Shown: positions 1 through 8,649 of the stretch, piece after piece
Numbering within the stretch: the stretch's first letter is position 1
Layout of the letters: each line of letters begins with the position of its first letter
From: Scopulibacillus_A cellulosilyticus
GTDB lineage: Bacteria > Bacillota > Bacilli > Bacillales > Sporolactobacillaceae
Length of the DNA: 64,000 nt
Assembly (NCBI RefSeq): GCF_042665295.1
Contig: NZ_JBHTCO010000005.1
Location: forward strand, 124,001 to 188,000
Direction of reading: 5' to 3'
Program-made: the position numbers and the translations under genes
The notes under the pieces: model-generated
The model's input: only the letters and a program-made list of their open reading frames with translations
What the model was told of the DNA's origin: nothing
The model's database searches: none

Positions 1-1
1 T

Positions 2-859
2 TTTCGTGTGTCATCGATTATGGAAGAGAGTGATGCCGCGCTTGTTGAGGTAGGGACAACAAATAAGACACACATTGAAGATTTCGAACAAGCGATCACT
101 GATGAGACCGCAATGGTTTTGAAAGTTCATCGCAGCAATTTTAATATCACAGGTTTTACGTCTTCTGTTTCCAGAGAAAGCCTGGCAGGGATTGCAGAAA
201 AGCATGGCATTATTTTTTATGAAGATCTTGGCAGCGGCGCTTTTTTTGATTTTAATCAATACGGTATCGGCCGGGAGCCTGTCGTAGAAAATATTTTACA
301 GGAAGGACCGGATTTAATATCGTGCAGCGGAGACAAGCTGTTTGGAGGTCCGCAGGCCGGAATTATATTAGGTAAGAAAGTTTTAATAGATCGATTAAAA
401 AAGCACCAGCTGATGAGAACATTCCGCGTTGATAAAATGACGCTCGCGGCCCTTTCTGCGGCCATACAGTCATATTTTTCAGGTGACCATGGCGTTTCCG
501 AAAATCCGACATTGAACCGGATTATGGAGAAAAGTTTACTTGTAAAAAGGCGCGCGCTGTTGCTTCTGCAAAAATTACAGAGGATTCACGGTTTTGCATG
601 CCGTTTAGTGCCGCTTCGCTCTCCGATAGGAGGGGGCACAATGCCTGATATTGATTTAGAAAGTTACGGAATCGCTATCAAGCACAAGAAGCTGGCTTCT
701 CAAACCTTAGCCTGGCAATTAAGAAAAGGTGACCCGCCTATTGTCGGCCGTATTCATGAAGACGATTTTCTAATTGATTGTCGAACCGTGACAGATACGG
801 AATGTGAGGATATAGCGGCTGCGATTCGTAAGATAAGTTCCGCTTATGATGAATCATAA
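2..859 (+). CDS. selA: L-seryl-tRNA(Sec) selenium transferase, 3' part (5' end outside window)
   Basis: PLP enzyme that converts seryl-tRNA(Sec) to selenocysteinyl-tRNA(Sec) using selenophosphate. The reading frame is open to the window edge, so the N-terminal part of the roughly 460-residue family is missing; the GTG at 8 is an internal valine. Visible family signatures are VEVGTTNKTH near the start, the fold-type I pocket EDLGSGAFF, and the PLP-lysine motif SGDKLFGGPQAG at about residue 110 of the visible part. The C-terminal domain with GGGTMP and the IVGRIHED region is intact. Family members are normally followed by selB, but aconitase follows here. SelA-like proteins with other functions exist (D-glucosaminate-6-phosphate ammonia-lyase type), so the selenium role is probable rather than certain. 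Confidence 0.85.
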   Translation, partial: FRVSSIMEESDAALVEVGTTNKTHIEDFEQAITDETAMVLKVHRSNFNITGFTSSVSRESLAGIAEKHGIIFYEDLGSGAFFDFNQYGIGREPVVENILQEGPDLISCSGDKLFGGPQAGIILGKKVLIDRLKKHQLMRTFRVDKMTLAALSAAIQSYFSGDHGVSENPTLNRIMEKSLLVKRRALLLLQKLQRIHGFACRLVPLRSPIGGGTMPDIDLESYGIAIKHKKLASQTLAWQLRKGDPPIVGRIHEDDFLIDCRTVTDTECEDIAAAIRKISSAYDES

Positions 860-955
860 CCTCATTGAATTTTACTTATGTATCATTTTGATTTATTATA
901 GGAATGTAAGTTTTTCTACGATTTTGTGAAAACTGTCGTAAAAGGAGTGAATGGG

Positions 956-3691
956 ATGCCAACTTCTACAAAAGATCAAGCGAAGCAAGATGTCTATCAA
1001 GCTCGCGATACGTTTTCTGCAAACGGTAAAACGTATCATTACTATAAGTTGGACGCATTAAAACAATTTGGTGACATTGAGAGACTTCCTTATTCTATTA
1101 AGGTTTTACTAGAGTCTGTATTGCGCCAATATGACGGAAGAGTTATTAAAAAAGAACACGTTGAAAACCTGGCAAAATGGGGAACAGAGGGACTAAATAA
1201 AGAGATAGATGTTCCTTTTAATCCTTCCCGTATTATCCTTCAAGACTTCACTGGCGTACCAGTTGTTGTTGACTTAGCTTCATTAAGAAAAGCTATGGCG
1301 GATATGGGCGGCGATTCTGATAAGATTAATCCTGAGAAACCGGTTGATCTTGTTGTTGACCACTCTGTTCAAGTTGACCGCTTTGCATCAAATGAAGCTT
1401 TAAAGTATAACATGGAGAAAGAATTCGAAAGAAATATTGAACGTTATAAATTCTTAAAATGGGCACAAAAATCATTCGAAAATTACCGTGCCGTTCCGCC
1501 TGCAACAGGCATCGTTCACCAAGTTAACCTAGAATACTTAGCTTCAGTCGTTCACGCGAATGAAGAAGAAAATGGTGAATATATCGCATTCCCTGATACA
1601 TTAGTAGGTACAGACTCGCACACGACTATGATTAACGGTCTTGGCGTTCTTGGCTGGGGCGTCGGCGGTATTGAAGCTGAAGCCGGCATGCTTGGTCAGC
1701 CTTCTTACTTCCCGGTTCCTGAAGTTATCGGTGTTAAGCTGACTGGCGAACTTCCAGACGGTACAACTGCAACTGACTTAGCGCTAAAAGTGACTCAAGT
1801 GCTTCGTGCTGAAAGCGTTGTAGGCAAGTTTGTTGAATTCTTCGGTCCTGGTATGGCGACAATGTCTCTTGCCAACCGTGCGACAATTTCTAACATGTCA
1901 CCTGAAAACGGTGCCACAGCAACATTCTTCCCTGTGGACGAAGAGACTTTAAATTACATGCGTCTTACTGGCCGCAGCGAAGAACAAATTAAGCTTGTCG
2001 AAGCCTACTGTAAAGCAAACGGTTTATTCTATATACCTGACGCAAAAGATCCTAGATTTACAAAAGTGATTGAACTTGATCTTTCAACTGTTGAACCTTC
2101 TTTATCAGGTCCTAAGCGTCCGCAAGACCTTATTCCTCTTTCTCAAATGAAAGATGAATTTAACAAAGCGCTTGTCAGTGAAGCAGGTAACCACGGCTTC
2201 GGCTTAGGTGAAGATGAAATTAAAAAAGAAGTCACTGTTAAGCATCCTGACGGCAAAGAAATCGCGCTTAAAACCGGTGCGGTTGTTATTGCGGCTATTA
2301 CAAGCTGTACAAACACTTCAAACCCAAGCGTTATGCTCGGCGCCGGTCTTGTAGCTAAAAAAGCCGTTGAAAAAGGTTTGAAGGTGCCCAGTTATGTAAA
2401 AACAAGCTTAGCACCTGGTTCTAAAGTTGTTACAGATTACCTGGAAGATGCAGGATTAACACCTTATTTAAATGATCTTGGATTTAATACAGTCGGATAT
2501 GGATGTACAACATGTATCGGTAACTCCGGTCCGCTTCCTGAAGAAGTTGAGAAAGCCATTACGGATGGAGACATGACTGTTGCTGCCGTTCTGTCTGGCA
2601 ACCGTAACTTTGAAGGACGGATTCACCCGTTAGTCAGAGCAAACTATCTTGCTTCTCCGCCGTTAGTCGTTGCCTATGCATTAGCAGGTTCAGTCAACTT
2701 TGATTTGCAAAATGATTCATTCGGCAAAGATAAAGACGGCAATGATGTTTACTTCAAAGATATCTGGCCAACACCTGAAGAACTTGAAGAAGTGATGACT
2801 AAGTCAGTCAGCCCTGAAATGTTCAAGAAAGAATATGGACGTGTCTTCGAACAAAATAAACGCTGGAATGAAATTGATACGAGCGAAGGCAAGCTTTATG
2901 ATTTTGATGAAAACTCAACATATATTCAAAATCCGCCATTCTTTGAGAACTTATCAGCTGAACCAGGAAAAATCGAACCCCTTAAAGGCTTGCGTGTCGT
3001 AGGCAAATTCGGTGATTCCGTGACAACTGACCACATTTCACCAGCAGGTGCGATTGCGAAAAACAGCCCAGCTGGCAAATACCTTATCGAAAAAGGCGTC
3101 AAACCTGCCGACTTTAACTCATACGGTTCACGCCGCGGCAACCATGAAGTCATGATGAGAGGTACTTTTGCAAACGTACGTATCCGCAACCAAATCGCAC
3201 CGGGTACAGAAGGCGGCTATACGACTTATTGGCCTACTGATGAAGTAATGCCTATTTATGATGCATGCATGAAGTATAAAGAAGACGGCACAGGTCTTGT
3301 TGTTCTTGCCGGCAAAGATTACGGTATGGGAAGTTCCCGTGACTGGGCCGCAAAAGGTACAAACCTTCTTGGCATTAAGACAGTTATTGCTGAAAGCTAC
3401 GAAAGAATTCACCGCAGCAACCTTGTTATGATGGGTGTTCTTCCGCTTCAATTCAAAGAAGGGGAAAATGCTGATAAGCTTGGTTTAAGCGGCAAAGAAA
3501 CGATTACAGTTGATATTGATGAAAATGTTAAACCGCAGCAGCTTCTTAAAGCCACTGCGACTGATGAAAACGGCAAAACAACCAACTTTGAAGTCGTTGC
3601 CCGCTTTGACAGTGAAGTTGAAGTTGATTACTACCGCAACGGCGGTATCCTTCAAATGGTGCTTAGAAGAAAATTACAAGAAAATGCTTAA
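956..3691 (+). CDS. acnA: aconitate hydratase A
   Basis: Interconverts citrate and isocitrate in the TCA cycle; the Bacillus enzyme (CitB) also binds RNA when it lacks its cluster. The 911-residue product has the usual length of about 909. The 4Fe-4S ligands are visible in SCTNTSNPSVM and GYGCTTCIGNSG, and the substrate region GTDSHTTMINGLGVLGWGVGG is intact. The ATG at 956 is preceded by AAGGAG at 942-947, so it is preferred over the in-frame GTG at 926. A strong terminator follows. No clear CcpC or CodY site was recognised in the 96-nt upstream gap. Codon use looks like that of a highly expressed gene. Confidence 0.97.
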   Translation: MPTSTKDQAKQDVYQARDTFSANGKTYHYYKLDALKQFGDIERLPYSIKVLLESVLRQYDGRVIKKEHVENLAKWGTEGLNKEIDVPFNPSRIILQDFTGVPVVVDLASLRKAMADMGGDSDKINPEKPVDLVVDHSVQVDRFASNEALKYNMEKEFERNIERYKFLKWAQKSFENYRAVPPATGIVHQVNLEYLASVVHANEEENGEYIAFPDTLVGTDSHTTMINGLGVLGWGVGGIEAEAGMLGQPSYFPVPEVIGVKLTGELPDGTTATDLALKVTQVLRAESVVGKFVEFFGPGMATMSLANRATISNMSPENGATATFFPVDEETLNYMRLTGRSEEQIKLVEAYCKANGLFYIPDAKDPRFTKVIELDLSTVEPSLSGPKRPQDLIPLSQMKDEFNKALVSEAGNHGFGLGEDEIKKEVTVKHPDGKEIALKTGAVVIAAITSCTNTSNPSVMLGAGLVAKKAVEKGLKVPSYVKTSLAPGSKVVTDYLEDAGLTPYLNDLGFNTVGYGCTTCIGNSGPLPEEVEKAITDGDMTVAAVLSGNRNFEGRIHPLVRANYLASPPLVVAYALAGSVNFDLQNDSFGKDKDGNDVYFKDIWPTPEELEEVMTKSVSPEMFKKEYGRVFEQNKRWNEIDTSEGKLYDFDENSTYIQNPPFFENLSAEPGKIEPLKGLRVVGKFGDSVTTDHISPAGAIAKNSPAGKYLIEKGVKPADFNSYGSRRGNHEVMMRGTFANVRIRNQIAPGTEGGYTTYWPTDEVMPIYDACMKYKEDGTGLVVLAGKDYGMGSSRDWAAKGTNLLGIKTVIAESYERIHRSNLVMMGVLPLQFKEGENADKLGLSGKETITVDIDENVKPQQLLKATATDENGKTTNFEVVARFDSEVEVDYYRNGGILQMVLRRKLQENA

Positions 3692-4965
3692 TATAAAAAG
3701 CTGTCGAGATCTGATCTCGACAGCTTTTTTAATAGAAAAATTATTGTGCTTGACGATAATAACAGTCTTTTTTTACAGTTTCTTTTTTTTTCTAAAGCGA
3801 AACTGATGACTGTGAGTACAAACGATGCTGCAATAAGGACACTAATTAGTCCAACAATACCGCTCCAGCCAAAGATGCTCCAGAAGTAACCGCCAAAAGC
3901 GCCAACTAAACTTGATCCTGCGTAATAGAATAGCAAATATAATGATGAAGCTTGTGATTTATTCTGCTTAGCTCTATCGCCCACCCAGCCGCTGGCTACT
4001 GAATGGCAGCCAAAGAAGCCAAATGTAAATACAGCCATGGCGATTATTTTTATAATCAAGCTTGGAACTAAGGTTAGTAAAATTCCGGCCAACATGATAA
4101 CGGCAGATATCATAATAACTTTTGCCCGTCCTTTTGTATCTGCCAAATGACCCATCCATGTTGAGCTGAATGTCCCCATGATATAGACAATAAATAATGA
4201 ACCGATAACAGACTGGCTTAATGAATAAGGTTTTTCCGATAAAAGATAACCAATATAGTTAAACATGGTGACAAAACCGCCCATCAGCAAGAAAGCAATC
4301 GCAAAAATACAAACTAGTCCCGGATTTTTAAGATGTCCGCCAAGTGATTGCAAGAAAGAACTTACAGATACGCGTTTTGCAGTAAAATGGCGGGAATCGG
4401 GAAGGAATTTCCAAAACAAAAAGCTAATAATTAGACTAGTTATTCCAATAAACAAAAAAGCGATTTGCCAAGAAAAGAAATCAGTGATACCGCCAATAAC
4501 GATACGTCCGTACATACCGCCGATTGAAGTACCGCTAACATAGAGTCCCATCACGTGCCCAAGACTTTTCGGGTGATATTCTTCATTAACATAAGTCATG
4601 GCAAGCGACGGGACACCGGCCGCAACGACCCCAAGCAGCGCTCTTAGTAAGAGTATGGTCGTAAAATTAGGACTGAAAGCTGTGATTATCGTTAAAATTG
4701 AAGAAGCAACCATTGAAAATATCATGATATGTTTTCTTCCTACAGCATCGGAAATAGCTGCAGCAATCAGCATAAAAATGGCTAATACGCCTGTCGAAAA
4801 AGAAAGACTAAGACTGGCAACAGATGGTGAAATACCGAAATGCTTAGAAAAAATCGGCATTAATGGCTGGGTTGTATAAAGAATCGAAAAAGTTACAAAC
4901 CCGCCAAAGAATAAAGCCAGATTGGATTTCCAATAGTGCTTTGTTCCTCGTTCAATATAAGTCAA
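3688..4965 (-). CDS. MFS transporter, YybF-like; possible 3' frameshift
   Basis: Twelve-helix major facilitator permease, probably a proton-driven exporter; substrate unknown. The N-terminal half has the loop 2-3 motif DAVGRKH and continuous hydrophobic helices. The TTG start at 4965 is preceded by GAAGGTGA. It is divergent from a LysR gene, the same arrangement as yybE/yybF of B. subtilis, so it is likely controlled by that regulator. The last 27 or so residues are basic and non-family-like and read through the acnA terminator. A 9-T run at 3783-3791 sits where one base more would end the protein at EKKKKL. This suggests a homopolymer slip or error. Confidence 0.85.
   Translation of the reverse strand: MTYIERGTKHYWKSNLALFFGGFVTFSILYTTQPLMPIFSKHFGISPSVASLSLSFSTGVLAIFMLIAAAISDAVGRKHIMIFSMVASSILTIITAFSPNFTTILLLRALLGVVAAGVPSLAMTYVNEEYHPKSLGHVMGLYVSGTSIGGMYGRIVIGGITDFFSWQIAFLFIGITSLIISFLFWKFLPDSRHFTAKRVSVSSFLQSLGGHLKNPGLVCIFAIAFLLMGGFVTMFNYIGYLLSEKPYSLSQSVIGSLFIVYIMGTFSSTWMGHLADTKGRAKVIMISAVIMLAGILLTLVPSLIIKIIAMAVFTFGFFGCHSVASGWVGDRAKQNKSQASSLYLLFYYAGSSLVGAFGGYFWSIFGWSGIVGLISVLIAASFVLTVISFALEKKRNCKKRLLLSSSTIIFLLKKLSRSDLDSFLY
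3695..3730. terminator. bidirectional rho-independent terminator after acnA
   Basis: AAAAAGCTGTCGAGATC pairs with the mirrored arm ending in GACAGCTTTTTT. T-runs on both sides serve acnA and the facing MFS gene. It lies inside the extended 3' end of the MFS reading frame, which argues that that frame is artificially long. Confidence 0.85.
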
Positions 4966-5111
4966 TGTTCTTCACCTTCTAATATAGGGTTTCCACTTTT
5001 ATGGTATCCCTATATTTTGCATAAGTCCAATTTATTATTTGCATTGTTTTAATGCATATACGTTATAATTAATATATGACGTGAAAATTAATTAAAGGGA
5101 GGGAATGTAGG
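4966..5111. promoter_or_regulatory. divergent promoter region between MFS and LysR genes
   Basis: Shared 146-nt intergenic region. On the plus strand TTGCAT (5039-5044) and TATAAT (5064-5069) give a candidate sigma-A promoter with a long 19-nt spacer. The AT-rich stretch around 5040-5060 (GCATTGTTTTAATGC) is a partial inverted repeat, GCATT/AATGC, of the kind bound by LysR dimers. Assignment as the YybE-type operator is inference. Confidence 0.5.
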
Positions 5112-5996
5112 GTGGAATGGTACCAGTTAGAGTATTTCAGAACAGTGGCTGACCTGGAACATATGACAAAGGCAGCTGACAAATTATCGGTCTCCCAGCC
5201 GGCACTCAGCCGGGCTATTTCTAAATTAGAAGTGGAATTAGGTGCTCCGTTATTTGACAGACAGGGCCGTTCAATTAAGCTGAATCGTTATGGGCAATTG
5301 TTTCGGGAAAAAGTCGAAAAAGCGATGGATGTTATTATAGAAGGAAAGCAAGAGGTACAAGATATGATATCGCCGGATAAAGGGGAAATTTCGGTTGGAT
5401 TTTTACATACTCTTGGGAATGAATTAATCCCGGAATTATTGGCGGTTTATCGCAAAAAGTATCCGGACATACGTTTTCAGTTATTTCAAAATGCGCCGGA
5501 GATTTTACTGAAGAAATTATTAAAAGGAGAAGTTGATCTTTGCTTAACTTCACCGCCGATTCATCATCCGGACGTCAATTGGGACCACCTTTTGTTAGAG
5601 TCTCTTTATATATGTGTACCCAAAGGTCACCCATACGCTGATCAAGAATCAGTTTCTTTTTTTCAGCTTCAGGGAGAAGATTTTATCTGTATGAAAAAAG
5701 GATTTAGTTTGCGCTCTATTTTTGACAGGCTTTCTGATAAAGCTGGTTTTGATCCGGATATTGTATTTGAAGGCGAAGAGGTGGCAACATTAGCCGGACT
5801 GGTTGCCGCAGGTCTAGGGATTGCTCTGATTCCAAAAACTAAAGACATAGACCCGAACCGGATGGCACTGATTGAAATCAATGATTTAACGTGTCAAAGG
5901 AAAATTGGGTTAGCTTCAAGAAAAGCAAAATATATATCACCAGCTGTAGAGGGGTTTAAGAAGTTTGTGATTGACTATTGCAAAGCTGCTACTTGA
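5112..5996 (+). CDS. LysR-family transcriptional regulator, YybE-like
   Basis: 294 residues, standard LTTR length. The N-terminal winged helix-turn-helix spans residues 1-60 (MTKAADKLSVSQPALSRAI), followed by a periplasmic-binding-like effector domain from about 90. GTG start at 5112 with an AAGGGAGGG ribosome site. The opening residues resemble the YybE type rather than CcpC, so it is probably not the aconitase regulator although it lies near acnA. It likely controls the divergent MFS transporter. Effector unknown. Confidence 0.9.
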   Translation: MEWYQLEYFRTVADLEHMTKAADKLSVSQPALSRAISKLEVELGAPLFDRQGRSIKLNRYGQLFREKVEKAMDVIIEGKQEVQDMISPDKGEISVGFLHTLGNELIPELLAVYRKKYPDIRFQLFQNAPEILLKKLLKGEVDLCLTSPPIHHPDVNWDHLLLESLYICVPKGHPYADQESVSFFQLQGEDFICMKKGFSLRSIFDRLSDKAGFDPDIVFEGEEVATLAGLVAAGLGIALIPKTKDIDPNRMALIEINDLTCQRKIGLASRKAKYISPAVEGFKKFVIDYCKAAT

Positions 5997-6117
5997 GTCT
6001 TCCAATTTACAGCTTTACAATAAGAAGCGGCCATTTATATAGAATAGTTTCGGGCGCAGGAGAACATAGCTAATCATTACAAATAAATAAAACTTTAAAC
6101 TAAATGATATAAAAATT

Positions 6118-6150
6118 AAGCTGCTGACGTATTTGTCAACAGCTTTAAAT
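6118..6150. terminator. bidirectional terminator between LysR and M20 genes
   Basis: AAGCTGCTGAC and GTCAACAGCTT form a stem with one mismatch around a GTATTT loop, between two convergent genes. Confidence 0.7.
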
Positions 6151-6152
6151 TT

Positions 6153-7523
6153 TTACTCCGCATATTCAAGTTCAAATAGGAAGTCAACAAGCGCCATTAA
6201 ACCTTTATCAAAGTTTTCAAGATGAAAGTGCTCGTTTGGCGCATGGAAGTTTTCCTCATCAAGACCAAAGCCCATAAGTACAGCCGGCAGGCCGAGTTTT
6301 GTATTGAACGTTTCTACAATTGGAACAGATCCGCCCATACGAGCATATGTAGGATCAACATGATAAGCTTCTTTTAAAGCTTTTCCTGCAGCTTCAATGG
6401 CAGGGTGGTCATATGGTGTGATAAACGGCTTGGCTTGGTCAAACAAGGTTGTTTCAACAGTAACACCAGGCGGCAAATGTTTATCGATATGTTTAACGAT
6501 AGCATCGGCGATTTCCTTAGGATCTTGGTCTGGAACGAGACGGCAAGTGATTTTAGCGTGTGCCTCAGAAGGAATAACGGTTTTAATGCCTTCACCTTGG
6601 AAGCCGCCGTAAATGCCATTGATTTCTAATGTCGGTCTGCCCCAAGTACGAGCAATTGATGAATATCCTTCTTCACCGAACAATTCCTTAACACCGAGCT
6701 GTTTTTTCATTTTTTCGTCGTTCGATAATTCTTCATAAGTTTGCATTTCTTCATCGGTTAATGGACGAACTTTGTCATAAAATCCTTCAACAGTAACTTG
6801 TCCTTTGTCATTATGCATTGTTGCTAACAGCTCAACGAGGGCATGAATAGAGTTTTGGACAGCGCCGCCGAATATACCCGAGTGAAGGTCGCCCTTTGCT
6901 CCTTTTAAATCGATTTGCAGGCCGCATAGACCTCTCAGTCCGTAACAAACAGACGGTTTTCCTTTTTCAAGCATACTTGTATCGGAAACAAGTAAGACGT
7001 CGGCAGATAATAAGTCATGGTGCTCGTCCACAAATGGGTCTAGATTAGGGCTGCCGATTTCTTCTTCGCCTTCAATGCAGAATTTTACATTAACAGGAAG
7101 TTCACCTTTAGTTTTTAGAATTGCCTCGATCATTTTAATATGCATAAATACTTGGCCTTTATCATCACTTGCACCGCGGGCATAGATTTTGTCATCACGG
7201 ATCGCCGGTTCAAACGGCGGTGTTTCCCAAAGTTCGATTGGATCAACCGGCTGTACATCATAGTGGCCGTAAATTAAGACAGTAGGCTTTCCTTCTGCTT
7301 TAAGCCAATCACCGTAGACGACAGGGTGCCGTTTCGTTTCCATCACCTTAACGTTTTCAACACCTGCTTCTTTTAAGGCCATTGCCAGCCATTCAGCTGC
7401 CTTTTTAACATCTTCCTTGTGTTCAGAAAGAGAGCTGATGCTTGGAATTGATAATAATTCTTTCATTTGTTCCAGATGCGCATCACGATTTTCTTGCAAG
7501 TATTTTTTGACATCTTCATTCAT
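6153..7523 (-). CDS. M20 family dipeptidase (CNDP-like)
   Basis: Zinc metallopeptidase of 456 residues, cytosolic (no signal peptide), likely acting on di- or small peptides. Metal-site motifs are visible: YGHYDVQP (about residues 85-92), the bridging aspartate in GASDDKGQ, the catalytic glutamate pair in IEGEEEIGS, a later aspartate in VSDTSM, and an inserted dimerisation domain with LHSGIFGG. Start supported by GAGGAGGCG upstream. Family members are often annotated succinyl-diaminopimelate desuccinylase or carnosinase-like; the peptide substrate cannot be decided from sequence. Convergent with the LysR gene. Confidence 0.9.
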   Translation of the reverse strand: MNEDVKKYLQENRDAHLEQMKELLSIPSISSLSEHKEDVKKAAEWLAMALKEAGVENVKVMETKRHPVVYGDWLKAEGKPTVLIYGHYDVQPVDPIELWETPPFEPAIRDDKIYARGASDDKGQVFMHIKMIEAILKTKGELPVNVKFCIEGEEEIGSPNLDPFVDEHHDLLSADVLLVSDTSMLEKGKPSVCYGLRGLCGLQIDLKGAKGDLHSGIFGGAVQNSIHALVELLATMHNDKGQVTVEGFYDKVRPLTDEEMQTYEELSNDEKMKKQLGVKELFGEEGYSSIARTWGRPTLEINGIYGGFQGEGIKTVIPSEAHAKITCRLVPDQDPKEIADAIVKHIDKHLPPGVTVETTLFDQAKPFITPYDHPAIEAAGKALKEAYHVDPTYARMGGSVPIVETFNTKLGLPAVLMGFGLDEENFHAPNEHFHLENFDKGLMALVDFLFELEYAE

Positions 7524-7543
7524 TTGTAACGCCTCCTCACATG

Positions 7544-7610
7544 TTTATCCCGGAGCAACCATAAGCGGGGAAAAAGACCCCGCTTATGGAAGTCTTACTT
7601 TATTGTATAT
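7544..7610 (+). repeat. R1 small intergenic repeat, short copy
   Basis: Begins TTTATCCCGGAGCAACC and contains a perfect hairpin, ATAAGCGGGG (7561-7570) with CCCCGCTTAT (7578-7587), followed by GGAAGTCTTACTTTAT. The ends match the other R1 copies, but the large 5' hairpin module is absent. It lies between the M20 gene start and the dedA terminator. Confidence 0.75.
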
Positions 7611-7616
7611 AGAAAA

Positions 7617-7662
7617 CCAGACATTAGCAAAGTTTGCACGCTAATGTCTGGCGTATTTTTTA
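7617..7662 (-). terminator. terminator of dedA gene
   Basis: A 12-bp stem of CCAGACATTAGC with GCTAATGTCTGG, followed by a T-run when read on the minus strand (GGTTTTCTA) and also on the plus strand. It ends the minus-strand DedA transcript. Confidence 0.8.
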
Positions 7663-7709
7663 AAAGTTGAAGAAAGTATAAGTTTAAAGATTGCCAATCG
7701 GCCGGTTTT

Positions 7710-8306
7710 TTATGGTTTAAATTTTCGCTGCCTGAATTTAACAATGAGGAAGATGACAAACACAGCGATTATAACAATGGCAAATACGTCAATATAAGGT
7801 GCTGTGATCTCTTTAATTTTTCCCCAGTTTTGGCCAAGCTGTTCACCGATATAAATAAATAGAATCGACCAAGGGATAAGCGCTAAAATTGTAAAAACCA
7901 TAAATTTATTAAGCGACATTTTAGAAATGCCGGCCGGAATGGAGATAGCTTGGCGGACGACCGGAACAAAACGGGCAAAAAATATCACGCCAACACCATA
8001 CTTTCTGAACCACATTTCTGATATCTCGAGGTGTTTTTTATGTATTAATAAGTATTTTCCGTACCTTTCCAGGAAAGGCCTGCCGCCATAATAACCGATC
8101 CAGTAAAGGAAGAGTTGTTGAAAAGCGCCGCCAATGGTTCCGGCAATCACGGCACCAACAAAATTCAGGTGACCGGTCGAAACCATAAAACCGCCATAGG
8201 CTAATACGAGTTCACTAGGAATAATTTCTATCATCAAGGCTAAGGCGACGCCGAAATAGCCTAGACTGATGATATAATTCAATAATTCCATAATCAATTC
8301 TTTCAT
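7710..8306 (-). CDS. DedA family (SNARE-associated/VTT) membrane protein
   Basis: 198-residue integral membrane protein. DedA proteins are half-transporters linked to lipid-carrier recycling and membrane homeostasis. The family signature is visible: E-rich entry IEIIPSELVLAYGGF, glycine-rich AGTIGGAFQQLFLYWIGYYGGR, and FFARFVPVVRQAISIPAGISKM. Four or more hydrophobic helices follow the amphipathic hairpin loops, and the C terminus is basic (KFRQRKFKP). The site upstream of the ATG at 8306 is weak (AGGTAACC); an internal ATG at 8291 is possible. Specific substrate unknown. Confidence 0.9.
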   Translation of the reverse strand: MKELIMELLNYIISLGYFGVALALMIEIIPSELVLAYGGFMVSTGHLNFVGAVIAGTIGGAFQQLFLYWIGYYGGRPFLERYGKYLLIHKKHLEISEMWFRKYGVGVIFFARFVPVVRQAISIPAGISKMSLNKFMVFTILALIPWSILFIYIGEQLGQNWGKIKEITAPYIDVFAIVIIAVFVIFLIVKFRQRKFKP

Positions 8307-8458
8307 AATAGGTTACCTACTTTTCATTTATTGTTTTGCTTTCAACTAAACAACTGGATTTGCATTTGTTATAAACCATTTCCATTATAACGGAACTTGT
8401 CTATTCTATAAATATGACAAGCTAACAAAAGAAATGTTAAAAATAAAAAGTTATAATA

Positions 8459-8487
8459 TTGACACAAGAAAAACGTAGAGTTATAAT
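8459..8487 (+). promoter_or_regulatory. consensus sigma-A promoter of the CoA-transferase/acyl-CoA dehydrogenase operon
   Basis: TTGACA at 8459-8464 and TATAAT at 8482-8487 with a 17-nt spacer, a perfect match to the housekeeping consensus. The predicted transcript start is near 8494, leaving a leader of about 155 nt. Confidence 0.85.
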
Positions 8488-8493
8488 TTTATA

Positions 8494-8649
8494 AAAATAA
8501 TGAATTTACCAGATACACTGAAAGATCTGAATGTGATACCTGCCAGTATCAATAACTCAGACATAGATGCCAGTGACTGTGCATACTGCAATTATGCCGG
8601 TTTCTGGCATTTTCAATTTTTAAACGCCGATATAAAGGAGGCGATTCAT
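8494..8649 (+). promoter_or_regulatory. long leader with competing hairpins upstream of CoA-transferase
   Basis: Within the leader TGATAC/GTATCA (about 8535-8552) forms a 6-bp hairpin. TGCC/GGCA around 8604-8619 forms a second hairpin followed by TTTTC and TTTTT runs. ATGCCAG (8569 region) could instead pair with CTGGCAT of the second hairpin. This geometry is compatible with attenuation. No known riboswitch or T-box motif was recognised. The ATG at 8500 is in frame with the gene but lacks a ribosome site. Confidence 0.4.

Noticed and set aside
5112..5996. LysR gene as CcpC, the aconitase regulator
   Set aside because: The N-terminal sequence is of the YybE type, and it is divergent from a YybF-like MFS gene, not adjacent to the acnA promoter.
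8500..8649. ATG at 8500 as start of the CoA-transferase
   Set aside because: No ribosome site, within a few bases of the predicted transcript start, and the 50-residue extension does not fit the family. The TTG at 8650 has AAAGGAGG at good spacing.
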